Below are positions 22,796-30,929 of a stretch of 34,952 nt of DNA, one piece after another. The notes under the pieces are model-generated. The model saw only the letters and a list, made by a program, of their open reading frames with translations. It was not told the DNA's origin and searched no databases. Numbering within the stretch: the first letter of the stretch is position 1; each line of letters starts with the position of its first letter. The position numbers and the translations under genes were made by a program. This stretch comes from Candidatus Woesearchaeota archaeon (GTDB lineage Archaea; Nanobdellota; Nanobdellia; Woesearchaeales; GW2011-AR9). Where the stretch lies: assembly GCA_018302605.1 (NCBI GenBank), contig JAGVZN010000031.1, positions 1 through 34,952 on the forward strand. The letters run 5' to 3'.

Positions 22796-24112
22796 ATGTT
22801 CAAAAGAGGACAGGTAACGGTTTTGATAATTATAGGTATACTGATGTTATTTCTCACTGCCGGCCTCCTGTTTGTTGTTAAAAGTGTAACCACTGAGAAA
22901 GCTGAAACCGAGCGGGAAGTAATCGTTGAATCTTCTGAATTTAATTCAATAAACCTGTTTATTAATCATTGTTTGGAAAAGACTTCAAATGAGGGCCTGC
23001 AGTTTGTTAGTTTTAGGGGGGGGTATTATCATGTTCCTGAACCCGCCGAAGATCAGATTTTTGTTAAGATCCCCTATTATTTTGATCTCGGCCAGAAACA
23101 TTTCCCCACAAAAGAAGATATTGCCGACCAAATCGGACTCTATATTGAAGACAACATGAAAACATGCCTCAATGATTTTGTTGTTTTCAAGGATCAAGGC
23201 TTCCATTTTGTGGAAGAAGAGATGAACGCAGATGTTCAATTAGGAAAAACTGTTCGTGTTGAACTAGATTATCCACTTCAAACACAAAAAGCAGAGTCGA
23301 TAAAAGAATTCCGCGAGTTTTCTTATCTGCTTCCGGTTAATTTTGAACATATCTATTCAATTATTGATCAAACCGTTTTTGAGCAGGAAAAAAATGTCAA
23401 TTTTGTCCCTTTGGGCCATCTTTCTGCCGCTTCCCAAGAAAATGATTTCACCTTTGAAGTAAGCTATCTTGATGATGATGTTGTGGTATATTCCTATCTT
23501 TTTGAGCAGTACCGAATCGACAGAAAAGAATATGTTTTTGTTTTTGCTAATCGTTACGATTGGCCGGAATTGGCAGCCACGGAAGAGCTAGATTATGCTC
23601 AAGAAGTACATGATCAGCGTTGTTTAGTGGGAGATATTTGTTCTTACAATCTGAACATCTATCAGGACCCATTTAGATTCGAAGATTATACCGTGATATT
23701 TAACATCTCTGCTCAGGGGAAGATTGAGTTTACCCCCCAGCAGAAAGATGTCGGAACGCATAATATTTTAGTAAGGGTAAGCGATTCTCCGGGAAAAGAG
23801 AAATTCTTGTCTTTTGCTCTCAACATTGAATCTTTAGCAGAAAAGCCGGAACTAAAAATAATTCCCAGTCAAGAAGCCGCAGTTAATCAGGAATTTACCT
23901 ATCAAGTACAATTAGAGAAAGTAATGGGTGGGGTTGTCTTTTCAGATGACACTGATTTATTTGACATCGATGAAACCGGTTTAATAACCTTCACGCCAAC
24001 GGCAGAAGCAGTTGGCTTTCATATTGTTGAAATAACCGTACAGAAAGGAGAACTTACTGACACAAAATGGATGTATTTAACAGTACTGAACACGGTGCAA
24101 AATGAAGAATAG
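22796..24112 (+). CDS. Surface protein with pilin-like N-terminus and Ig/cadherin-like domains
   Basis: 438 residues. MFKRGQVTVLIIIGILMLFL is a short basic leader plus hydrophobic helix of the kind found on archaeal pilin-like or N-anchored surface proteins in DPANN genomes (K-R-G-Q-[VI]-T). The middle (40-280) is unrecognised. The C-terminal ~170 residues look like two consecutive cadherin/Ig-like repeats, each ending GKIEFTPQQKDVGTHNILVR or GLITFTPTAEAVGFHIVEIT, with the typical 'x-F-T-P-x-x-x-x-V-G-x-H' ending. It probably projects from the cell envelope. The next gene starts inside its last codons (11-bp overlap), so the two are translationally coupled and likely act together. Confidence 0.7.
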   Translation: MFKRGQVTVLIIIGILMLFLTAGLLFVVKSVTTEKAETEREVIVESSEFNSINLFINHCLEKTSNEGLQFVSFRGGYYHVPEPAEDQIFVKIPYYFDLGQKHFPTKEDIADQIGLYIEDNMKTCLNDFVVFKDQGFHFVEEEMNADVQLGKTVRVELDYPLQTQKAESIKEFREFSYLLPVNFEHIYSIIDQTVFEQEKNVNFVPLGHLSAASQENDFTFEVSYLDDDVVVYSYLFEQYRIDRKEYVFVFANRYDWPELAATEELDYAQEVHDQRCLVGDICSYNLNIYQDPFRFEDYTVIFNISAQGKIEFTPQQKDVGTHNILVRVSDSPGKEKFLSFALNIESLAEKPELKIIPSQEAAVNQEFTYQVQLEKVMGGVVFSDDTDLFDIDETGLITFTPTAEAVGFHIVEITVQKGELTDTKWMYLTVLNTVQNEE

Positions 24113-27100
24113 ATGGTGTAGCGTGAAAGACAGACTCTTATTATTACTATTGATATCTGTTGTAATCATCGTGATTTTTGCTCCTGTTGTCTCTGCCCAA
24201 TGCCCGGAAGGACAGGTCTGTCCACCAGAACCGCAGCAAGCATACTCTTATAACCAATTTCAACAAGATTATGCCAAAGATCCCGCCTTAGCTGCTCAAA
24301 AATATCCCGCTTATTATCTGAAGCACATCGGCGAAAAACCAGAAGAAGTGGCTAAAAATCCGCAGGCCTATGAAAACGCAGTTAAGCAAGATGTTAAATA
24401 TATCAATCAAAATAAAGATGCGTTTAAGAGTTATGCGCAGACTAAATCCATCCATTTTAGTGCCATCGTAGGAGATTTGAAGAGTTTTGACGTTGAAACA
24501 GGAACGATAGAAACCAAAGGGACCGCCGGACAGACAGTAACTACTTTTTCTTTTGCTCATGTCAAAGTATTAGCCGTGTTTTTTGGGGGAGAAAATTTTA
24601 AAATAAATCAAGAAGGGGAATTAGTCTACGACCACCGCGATCTCTCACGTTGGCGGGAAGTCGCAATCAGCGGCAAGATTGTAACGGAAGAAAGTGCGAT
24701 CTACGTCACAAATGGTAAATACCGGGTGGCAAAAGAGTTGATAGCAGTAGAACTCTCTGGAAACAATCGCGGGCGATTGGTCAGTGGTTGTAAATCTTTC
24801 GATAGTAAAAATTGCGGCCTCATTGAAGTGGAAGCAGTAAGTTCTCCGGTGAAATTGCCGCAAGGAGTTCTCCTCAGTGGAAAAGCGCTTCTCGTTTCTT
24901 CACTTGACGTGGATCTGCAGAAAGATTCTCGGTATCTCAACGAGCAGGGAACTCAATTTAGCGGGACAAAAAAAACCAGAATAACTACTGTAGTAAATGG
25001 TTGCCTGGTTATAATCCATAGCTGTATCGAAGAAAGTAAGCCCTGGTTCGATGGCGTAGATGAACTCGGACGTGTTAAAGACCCTGAAAAATTAGTCTCA
25101 TCGGGAATGATCATCCATGCGCGCGATAGCAATGAAGTAACAGTTGAGGCAAAAGACGGGCTTTACAAGAAGATAATCGTAAAACAGATCAGCGAGAATC
25201 TGCCCAGAGTTCTTGTTGGAGAAATAGACGGAAAAAAATTGTATATCACCAAATCTGGTGGATTTGAATATGAAGATGGAGGCTCGGTGAGGACCCGTGA
25301 TGTTGCTGAAAAAGTACAAAAACATCCTAACTATGCAGCTGCTCAAACAGAAGCCAGTGCATTGCCTGTCGAAGCCACAAAAGTTGATTTGAGAATAGTA
25401 AAGCCTGACGGTTCAAAATCAAAGATTGTTTTTAGCAAGGATCTGCCGGTGGCGCAAGGCGAGTTAGCTGGCTTGCAAACCAATATTGGTCATGTCTTTG
25501 AGGATATCGGTAGAATACCCTGGACTATCTATAATGGCAAAGGTTCTCCCGCTACAAAAGGAAAATTAACCAAAGAATGGCTTCCCCTCCGCGTGGCGGG
25601 ATTGGCTTATGAACCGGGAAGAGAAGAAATGTCTTTAATATTGGACTCCATTGATTATTTAACATCTCCTGAGACAAAAGTAATTCTACGACGTTCACAG
25701 TCAGCAGATCTCGAAACATTAGAACAAGTGCTGGATAAATATAGGCCAGAAAGATTCGAGATTGAGAGGTATTACAAGCTCGATGAGGCTGGTCTTTTAT
25801 ACACTGATTCTGGTCTTTTATATGACGATAACCTCGCGGCAAAAATAAACATTTTGGCAAAAATAAACCTTTTAGATGCAACTGATTCCCCCGCAATGAT
25901 AGAACTTCAACAAAAAATGATTGAGAGGATCAGTGTCTCCGGCAAAAACTTGGGCATGCTTCTCGAAGCTACGCGTGGTCGAGAAAAATTACAAGAAGAA
26001 GTACTTCGTAAACTGGATTATATCTCCGACCCTGGTTCTGCTTTGAATCGGGTGGATTCCAACGATTTAAGAAAGGTTATTATCGAGAAAACAAAAACGA
26101 TTGAGATTCGATACGACGAAAATCCATATCCACTAACGCATTACTTCGAGGAATTACGGAAACTGGATCCAGAATTGCAGGAATTGGCAGTCGGTAATTT
26201 AGATTTCAATACGGGTATTTTTGTGCATCACTATCACGCTGGCGAGGCATTGAGAAGAACAATAGAATTCTATAAAGATGAGCCGGAGAAGATGAATGCC
26301 CTTTTAAAACGAATGCCAGCGAGAGAAGATATGGGCTTTAACCCGGAAGGGTTCAGGATTATTTTCTTCGACAAAGAGTTTCAGGAAAAAACAAAGGATC
26401 TTGATTTCGCCAATAAATATTCAGTTGCTTATACAGCTCAACGATATTTAGATCAACGGGGAACGTGGATGCCTGACGATAGAACGGCAGCACTTAATGT
26501 AATCATGGAGCATCGTGAACGTTTTTCTAAGCAAGTGATCTTGGATGAAAACACGTATTATATCCCGATCACGCACGACGAAGAGAGATTTGAAAACGCA
26601 CGAATGGTACAACTGGCTCGTGATTCTGGAGTCAAAGACATCCCCAGCCAAAATCTGAAAGGAGTTGAGTCTAAGAACTTATTTTTGGCTTATGTTGAAG
26701 AAAGCAGAGAGAAAGGAAAAACAACGATCCACTTTAACGGCCATGGCGGTCCTAATCACCAATGGCTTTCCGTAGGTCAAGCTGGAGTTGAAACATCTGA
26801 TGCTTTGAGAATACCGGAAGCCGTCAGTTATGTGGAGTTCGGAGATGCTCTTGCCGGGAGGGGAAATTTAGGAGAAGTTACGGTGATGATCGATTCCTGC
26901 TATAGTAAAGACTTTACGGATAAATTATATCATTATCTTCATATGGTCAAAGGAGTGAAAGATATGCCAACGGTCATTACGGAGACGAATCGAGGCCAAG
27001 TTGGTTGGGTAAATAGATTCGAATCTGTTTTGGAGAAAGTTCATCAGCCAGGCCAGCCTCTGACCGGGGCAAATATTTTCAAAGCCGAATCAGAAACGTT

Positions 27101-27338
27101 TTTCCGGCAGGATCTTACCGTTACGATGCCGGTCGTGAGCGAGGAAGAAGCCGCGTTCTCTCAGCCGGAAACGCCCGGAGTTCTCGATCTAGGCTCTCCC
27201 TTTGACGACGGAGCGGCAGAACTGCCGCAAAAACCCCCAAAAGAACCGTCTGAATTAAAACCCGGCGATTTACCGCTGACCGTCATCGAGATTTCAGAGA
27301 CTGAACAAGAGATGGAAGATACGTTGGCAGGAAGTTAG
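24102..27338 (+). CDS. Large secreted protein with C-terminal clan CD cysteine-protease-like domain
   Basis: 1078 residues. Signal peptide: basic start, LLLLLLISVVIIVIFAPVV, then SAQCPEGQVCPP. Residues 30-800 show no known family; long charged and beta-rich stretches and several helix-rich repeats suggest a multi-domain extracellular protein. At the C-terminus, KTTIHFNGHGGPNHQWLS (His881) and, 52 residues on, EVTVMIDSCYSKDF (Cys933) form the His/Cys pair of clan CD peptidases (caspase, legumain, gingipain, clostripain type: 'h-h-x-x-x-G-H-G' and 'h-h-D-[SA]-C-[YFH]-S'). A Pro/acid-rich tail follows. It overlaps the pilin-like gene by 11 bp. Enzymatic activity is inferred. Confidence 0.7.
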   Translation: MKNRWCSVKDRLLLLLLISVVIIVIFAPVVSAQCPEGQVCPPEPQQAYSYNQFQQDYAKDPALAAQKYPAYYLKHIGEKPEEVAKNPQAYENAVKQDVKYINQNKDAFKSYAQTKSIHFSAIVGDLKSFDVETGTIETKGTAGQTVTTFSFAHVKVLAVFFGGENFKINQEGELVYDHRDLSRWREVAISGKIVTEESAIYVTNGKYRVAKELIAVELSGNNRGRLVSGCKSFDSKNCGLIEVEAVSSPVKLPQGVLLSGKALLVSSLDVDLQKDSRYLNEQGTQFSGTKKTRITTVVNGCLVIIHSCIEESKPWFDGVDELGRVKDPEKLVSSGMIIHARDSNEVTVEAKDGLYKKIIVKQISENLPRVLVGEIDGKKLYITKSGGFEYEDGGSVRTRDVAEKVQKHPNYAAAQTEASALPVEATKVDLRIVKPDGSKSKIVFSKDLPVAQGELAGLQTNIGHVFEDIGRIPWTIYNGKGSPATKGKLTKEWLPLRVAGLAYEPGREEMSLILDSIDYLTSPETKVILRRSQSADLETLEQVLDKYRPERFEIERYYKLDEAGLLYTDSGLLYDDNLAAKINILAKINLLDATDSPAMIELQQKMIERISVSGKNLGMLLEATRGREKLQEEVLRKLDYISDPGSALNRVDSNDLRKVIIEKTKTIEIRYDENPYPLTHYFEELRKLDPELQELAVGNLDFNTGIFVHHYHAGEALRRTIEFYKDEPEKMNALLKRMPAREDMGFNPEGFRIIFFDKEFQEKTKDLDFANKYSVAYTAQRYLDQRGTWMPDDRTAALNVIMEHRERFSKQVILDENTYYIPITHDEERFENARMVQLARDSGVKDIPSQNLKGVESKNLFLAYVEESREKGKTTIHFNGHGGPNHQWLSVGQAGVETSDALRIPEAVSYVEFGDALAGRGNLGEVTVMIDSCYSKDFTDKLYHYLHMVKGVKDMPTVITETNRGQVGWVNRFESVLEKVHQPGQPLTGANIFKAESETFFRQDLTVTMPVVSEEEAAFSQPETPGVLDLGSPFDDGAAELPQKPPKEPSELKPGDLPLTVIEISETEQEMEDTLAGS

Positions 27339-27378
27339 ACCAAACTCACCCTTTACCAACTATCCAGTTAAACATAAA

Positions 27379-27387
27379 ATTTAAATA
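27379..27387 (+). promoter_or_regulatory. TATA box of DoxX-lipoprotein operon
   Basis: ATTTAAATA centred 27 nt before the ATG at 27410. Confidence 0.65.
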
Positions 27388-27409
27388 ACCATTTTTCTTT
27401 CTGCAAAAG

Positions 27410-27826
27410 ATGGTCGTCATCTCTGCGGATTGGGCACCTGTGGCATTGCGCATTGTTTTAGCTGTCGTATTCATCGTCCATGGTTATCCGAAGTTGTTTA
27501 AAGATTTTAAAGGCACCAGCAGTTTTCTGGCCGGTCTTGGGTTTAACCCCGGCGCGTTTTGGGCGCTGATTTTAGGTGTTTCTGAATTTTTTGGCGGGAT
27601 TGCCCTGCTTCTCGGCGCTGCATCTCGTGTTGTGGCAAGCCTGCTGATCATTAGCATGACCGTGGCGACGCTGATAAAAATCTTCAAGTGGAAAACACCT
27701 TTCACCAAGAATGATGCTTCAGGCTGGGAATTTGATCTCTTGTTGGTAGCCGGGTTAGTAACCATCTTCCTGCTCGGATCAGGAAATTGGTCCATCGACC
27801 GAGTAGTCGGTTGGATTCTGGGATAA
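27410..27826 (+). CDS. DoxX family membrane protein
   Basis: 138 residues, four transmembrane helices. Features of DoxX: ALRIVLAVVFIVHGYPKLF near the N-terminus, GVSEFFGGIALLLG in helix 2, then MTVATLIKIFKWKTPF and a final helix with WEFDLLLVAGLV. DoxX proteins are quinone-related membrane subunits or redox partners in various systems; the role here is unknown. It is followed after one base by the Cys-rich lipoprotein gene, so the two are co-expressed; a redox link to that protein's many cysteines is a guess. Confidence 0.88.
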   Translation: MVVISADWAPVALRIVLAVVFIVHGYPKLFKDFKGTSSFLAGLGFNPGAFWALILGVSEFFGGIALLLGAASRVVASLLIISMTVATLIKIFKWKTPFTKNDASGWEFDLLLVAGLVTIFLLGSGNWSIDRVVGWILG

Positions 27827-27827
27827 G

Positions 27828-28565
27828 ATGAGAATTCAACCTGTTCTGATGAGTGTCATTCTCTTCTTAGTTTTGATCGTCTTCGGCTGTGCTTCTGAGA
27901 TAAACAATCCAGAAGCTATCGTTGATGATGGTGATAACGAAAGTAATGCGACGGAGGCTGTTCTCGTCCAATCCCCAGAAGGATCCTGTGTTCCGCAGTG
28001 GAAATGCGCCAGCTCAACAACCCGCCGTTTCCAAGAAAGTAATTGCTCATTTAAGGCCCAAGAGAAGTGTTCGGTTGGCTGTGACTTTGAAACGAATAAT
28101 TGTACTACTGTCCAATGTGATGAGGGGTATTTCTGTGAAAGTCCTGACACCCGTGCGTTTCGCGATAAATATTGCGCATGGATGCTGCAGGAGCCCTGCG
28201 CTTTCGGATGTAAAAATGGCGCCTGCCTGAACGAGACAGAAGCGGCAATTCTTGTTGATTCAGATAAAACAAATACCACTGCCGCCGCGGAAACGCCGTC
28301 CGATCCTTATGCCGGAGTGGAATGGCTGAATGCTCAGGAGCAAGTTGAAGTGCCTGTGGGCAATATGACCTACCTGTTTTCTGTAAGAATATTGGAAGCC
28401 GATCGGACAAAGATCAAATTTGGAGATGCGACAAGCGACTGGCTTAAAGAAGGAGATACGGTGCTGTTTGTCGGCGGGCAAGTCACGATCACGCTGGTGG
28501 AAATCAATTTCCAGCCGTATGAAGGCGGGCTGAAAAGGATTGGATACAAGATTAGCGTGAATTAA
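27828..28565 (+). CDS. Cys-rich surface lipoprotein
   Basis: 245 residues. The N-terminal helix VILFLVLIVFGCAS ends in a lipobox-like FGC, so lipid anchoring is likely. Residues about 53-133 hold two copies of a Cys repeat: CVPQWKCASSTTRRFQESNC...CSVGCDFETNNC and CDEGYFCESPDTRAFRDKYC...CAFGCKNGAC. Such repeats recur in DPANN surface proteins. The C-terminal ~75 residues look like a beta-rich domain. Several N-x-[ST] sites suggest glycosylation. One base after doxX. Confidence 0.7.
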   Translation: MRIQPVLMSVILFLVLIVFGCASEINNPEAIVDDGDNESNATEAVLVQSPEGSCVPQWKCASSTTRRFQESNCSFKAQEKCSVGCDFETNNCTTVQCDEGYFCESPDTRAFRDKYCAWMLQEPCAFGCKNGACLNETEAAILVDSDKTNTTAAAETPSDPYAGVEWLNAQEQVEVPVGNMTYLFSVRILEADRTKIKFGDATSDWLKEGDTVLFVGGQVTITLVEINFQPYEGGLKRIGYKISVN

Positions 28566-28600
28566 TCTGGTTATGATCTTTTCTTCAACTTTGGTTAAGA

Positions 28601-28613
28601 GAAGAAAAAAGAG
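28601..28613 (-). terminator. T-rich transcript end of tRNA gene
   Basis: The minus strand reads CTCTTTTTTCTTC right after the tRNA discriminator base; short T runs of this kind end archaeal transcripts. Confidence 0.45.
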
Positions 28614-28754
28614 TAGCGGAGGGTGGACATTCAGAGAAACTGCGTTTTTTAGAAAAGATAACGCAGTTTCACATTTGAACCACCGATCTACGGGTTTCTA
28701 AGGATACTAAGGCCGTATGAGCCCGTCGGGTACTCCTAGCTTCCCTACTCCGCT
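28614..28754 (-). tRNA. Initiator tRNA-Met (CAT) with two introns
   Basis: On the minus strand: acceptor AGCGGAG with CTCCGCT, including the A1-U72 pair of initiators; spacer TA; D-arm GGGAAGCTAGGAGTACCC; anticodon stem ACGGG/CCCGT with the three G-C pairs of initiators; anticodon CAT (in CTCATA, 28721-28716); variable loop AGATC; T-arm GGTGG TTCAAAT CCACC. Between CTCATA and the last loop base are about 20 extra nt (28696-28715), the canonical 37/38 intron position. The T loop is followed by about 46 extra nt (28627-28672) that form a GAAACTGCGTT / AACGCAGTTTC hairpin before CCACC resumes: a second, non-canonical intron. Without them the tRNA is 75 nt. CCA is not encoded. The TATA box lies 26 nt upstream. 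Exact splice points are ambiguous by a few bases. Confidence 0.88.
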
Positions 28755-28774
28755 ATGGTGTTAAGAAAGGCGGT

Positions 28775-28785
28775 TTATTTAAAAA
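28775..28785 (-). promoter_or_regulatory. TATA box of initiator tRNA
   Basis: TTTTTAAATAA on the minus strand, preceded by an A/C-rich AAACC (BRE-like) and centred 26 nt before the tRNA 5' end at 28754. Confidence 0.65.
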
Positions 28786-28823
28786 GGTTTGGAAAAATAT
28801 TTTTGATAAAAAACATCTGAAGA

Positions 28824-28832
28824 TTTTTAAAG
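28824..28832 (+). promoter_or_regulatory. TATA box of 137-aa gene
   Basis: TTTTTAAAG centred 27 nt before the ATG at 28855. Confidence 0.6.
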
Positions 28833-28854
28833 TATTGCTGATCTCGATGGTTTT

Positions 28855-29268
28855 ATGGAATTGGGAGATCTCTTAACTCGAGCGTACATTCGTTTGATTG
28901 GTAATCGAGTAACTCTGTTGGGGGTCATATTATCCTCAGCTGGAACTGTTCTTTATGATTTCAATGAGAGAATCACGGCGGCCAATACTGGTGCCTTTCT
29001 TTTGCTGAATTTCGGGGCGCAATTGATGTGCGGCACGCTCATCGCCGGAGAGACCGCACGTCAATACGAGAGATCATTAGAACATCTCGCAGAGAACGGT
29101 GGAAGATTCGAAGAATCATATCTCCGCAGAAAATTAGAAAAACCCCACAGAGTCTGTAATTATTGCCCCACACAAGGGGTTTTTCTTGCGGCCAAAAAGA
29201 CGGGCAATGTCAAACAATTTAGAGAAGCCGAGAAGAGGTATTCCCCAAATATCATCCCTCATTTTTAG
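28855..29268 (+). CDS. Hypothetical two-helix membrane protein (137 aa)
   Basis: No family recognised. Two hydrophobic segments (LIGNRVTLLGVILSSAGTVL and NTGAFLLLNFGAQLMCGTL) are followed by a charged soluble tail containing CNYCPTQG, a C-x-x-C pair that could bind metal or be redox active, and a basic region ending SPNIIPHF. A TATA box at standard spacing supports a leaderless gene. It is divergent from the initiator tRNA and followed by the 203-aa gene with its own promoter. Confidence 0.6.
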   Translation: MELGDLLTRAYIRLIGNRVTLLGVILSSAGTVLYDFNERITAANTGAFLLLNFGAQLMCGTLIAGETARQYERSLEHLAENGGRFEESYLRRKLEKPHRVCNYCPTQGVFLAAKKTGNVKQFREAEKRYSPNIIPHF

Positions 29269-29285
29269 CATTAATCTTACCAATC

Positions 29286-29294
29286 TTTTAAATA
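29286..29294 (+). promoter_or_regulatory. TATA box of 203-aa gene
   Basis: TTTTAAATA centred 26 nt before the ATG at 29316. An ATG in another frame at 29298 is too close to this box and is rejected. Confidence 0.6.
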
Positions 29295-29315
29295 CTATGA
29301 CCAAAAAAGAACACC

Positions 29316-29927
29316 ATGCAACTCCATATCGTCCATCCTTATGTATTCAAGCTGTTAGAAGATACTTTGATCATGGGGCCGATCAAACAATTTCAGAAAA
29401 GGGACACCAAATTGAATCGGCTGGTCACGACGGCATTGGATTCTAAAGTATCGGTTCTTCATCATAAGTATTCTACAGGTGATCACATCGAATCTACTCT
29501 TCATTATGTTGGGTTAAGCTTCGATCCTCTCTTTGATTTTTTGGAAGATCCACGTCTGGAAACAATCACCACGCTGCCTTACGGCACGCCTTTGCCTCCA
29601 GAACGGCCGGAGACCATCCCTCCGGAGACGTGGACAGGAATGGGGGATCACTGGTCCAGTCATGCCCACGTGAAAGAAAAAATCGGTGCGCATAGCCCAT
29701 TATTATTTGTTGGTGGAACACTGGATGCCTGTCTGGGGGGATTTCTTCAATATGCACACGATTTTTACCCACAAGAAGATCGAAAGCTGGCGTATATTCC
29801 TGAGTTATGTGTTATCCACGATCACGAATTCTGGCTAACTAAAATGAAGCCGGAGCTGGACCAGCGAGGCATCAGCGCCATGGGCTATCGGGAAGCGCTT
29901 GCTTTAGTCGAAAGACAGAAGAAGTAA
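29316..29927 (+). CDS. Hypothetical protein (203 aa), faintly isochorismatase-like
   Basis: No secure family. Soluble, no signal peptide. The stretch SPLLFVGGTLDACLGGFLQY followed by KLAYIPELC resembles the strand-loop-helix with the nucleophilic Cys of isochorismatase-type hydrolases ('h-h-G-x-x-T-D-x-C-V'), but the N-terminal catalytic Asp motif is absent, so this is weak. An early block of His residues (HHKYSTGDHIESTLHYVG) and HWSSHAHVKEKIGAHS could bind metal. It lies before sppA with its own promoter. Confidence 0.6.
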   Translation: MQLHIVHPYVFKLLEDTLIMGPIKQFQKRDTKLNRLVTTALDSKVSVLHHKYSTGDHIESTLHYVGLSFDPLFDFLEDPRLETITTLPYGTPLPPERPETIPPETWTGMGDHWSSHAHVKEKIGAHSPLLFVGGTLDACLGGFLQYAHDFYPQEDRKLAYIPELCVIHDHEFWLTKMKPELDQRGISAMGYREALALVERQKK

Positions 29928-29963
29928 ATTTTAGCCAGAATTCTGAATTGGACCTCACAAACA

Positions 29964-29971
29964 TTTATATA
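29964..29971 (+). promoter_or_regulatory. TATA box of sppA-subtilase operon
   Basis: TTTATATA centred 26 nt before the ATG at 29993. It excludes the in-frame TTG at 29948, which lies upstream of the box. Confidence 0.65.
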
Positions 29972-29992
29972 TCTCTTTTCATTCTTTTGTAC

Positions 29993-30928
29993 ATGGTAAA
30001 AGTGGTGGTGGAACGCAGGAGCAGAACAAAAGCGATCCTGTTGACTTTTGCCGCAGTTCTGTTCGTCATCTTTGTGATCATTCCTTTAAGCTTGGTCGTT
30101 TTTGACGGAAAGAAACTAGGAAATGTTGCGCTGATCCCCGTCGTCGGAGTAATTACTGGTGACGGCAGTCCGGCTCCATTCGGCTCCTCTTCGGTGTCTT
30201 CTCGGGATATCGTTGCTTTTATTGAAGAGGCTGATGCCAACCCGGGATTAACCGCGATCGTCCTGGAAATTAATTCTCCCGGCGGCTCGGCGGTGGCATC
30301 AGATGAAATCGCCGCTGCAGTCAAAAAAGCAGAAAAACCGGTCGTCGCTTTAATCAGGGAAGCCGGTGCTTCCGGTGCCTATTGGATCGCTTCAGCGGCA
30401 GATCATGTTGTCGCCAACAAGATGTCGATCACGGGAAGTATCGGCGTGATCTCTTCCTATCTGGAATTCAGCGGCTTGATGGAGAAATACGGCATACGCT
30501 ATGAACCATTGACTTCCGGCCAGTATAAAGACGTCGGTAATCCTTATCAGCCTTTAGACAGCAAAAAGAAAGCGCTCTTACAGGGAAAACTAGACAAGAT
30601 CCACGCTTATTTTATTGAAGAAGTTGCCCGCAATCGTCAGCTCTCGGAAGATCATGTCCGGAAATTGGCAACTGGTGAATTCTTTTTAGGCGTGGAAGCC
30701 AAAGAACTTGGGCTGGTTGATGAGCTTGGGGACCAACAGACGGTCCAAACATATCTTCGGGAGAAGCATGGCCTGCTGGACATCGTCTATGTCCCATTTG
30801 AAAAAGAGAGGGGCTTTTTTGAGATGCTTGCTGGCATCTCCTCTTCGTTTTCGTTTGAAATTGGAAAAGGAATTGGGGCGGCGTTCATGGATACTCAAAG
30901 TCCAGAGACATTGATGCTGTTATCATGA
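29993..30928 (+). CDS. sppA: Signal peptide peptidase SppA (S49 family)
   Basis: 311 residues from the ATG at 29993, decided by the TATA spacing. One N-terminal transmembrane helix (AILLTFAAVLFVIFVIIPLS) anchors an extracytoplasmic serine protease domain. Motifs: VVGVITGDG, TAIVLEINSPGGSA, AGASGAYWIASAAD with nucleophile Ser127, ITGSIGVISSY, and SGQYKDVGNPY with the general base Lys179. This is the short single-domain archaeal/Bacillus type, which degrades cleaved signal peptides in the membrane. The subtilase gene starts one base after its stop, so the two form an operon of membrane or exported proteases. Confidence 0.93.
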   Translation: MVKVVVERRSRTKAILLTFAAVLFVIFVIIPLSLVVFDGKKLGNVALIPVVGVITGDGSPAPFGSSSVSSRDIVAFIEEADANPGLTAIVLEINSPGGSAVASDEIAAAVKKAEKPVVALIREAGASGAYWIASAADHVVANKMSITGSIGVISSYLEFSGLMEKYGIRYEPLTSGQYKDVGNPYQPLDSKKKALLQGKLDKIHAYFIEEVARNRQLSEDHVRKLATGEFFLGVEAKELGLVDELGDQQTVQTYLREKHGLLDIVYVPFEKERGFFEMLAGISSSFSFEIGKGIGAAFMDTQSPETLMLLS

Positions 30929-30929
30929 G

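Noticed and set aside
28614-28754. Plus-strand structured RNA or riboswitch for the 137-aa gene
   Set aside because: The strong hairpins are explained by a minus-strand initiator tRNA with introns, whose TATA box and 5' end fit.
29186-29446. 86-residue plus-strand frame overlapping the 203-aa start
   Set aside because: Out of frame with both neighbours, and its ATG at 29298 lies too close to the TATA box to be a start.
29948-29992. Upstream TTG start for sppA
   Set aside because: It precedes the TATA box at 29964, so the codon would not be in the message.
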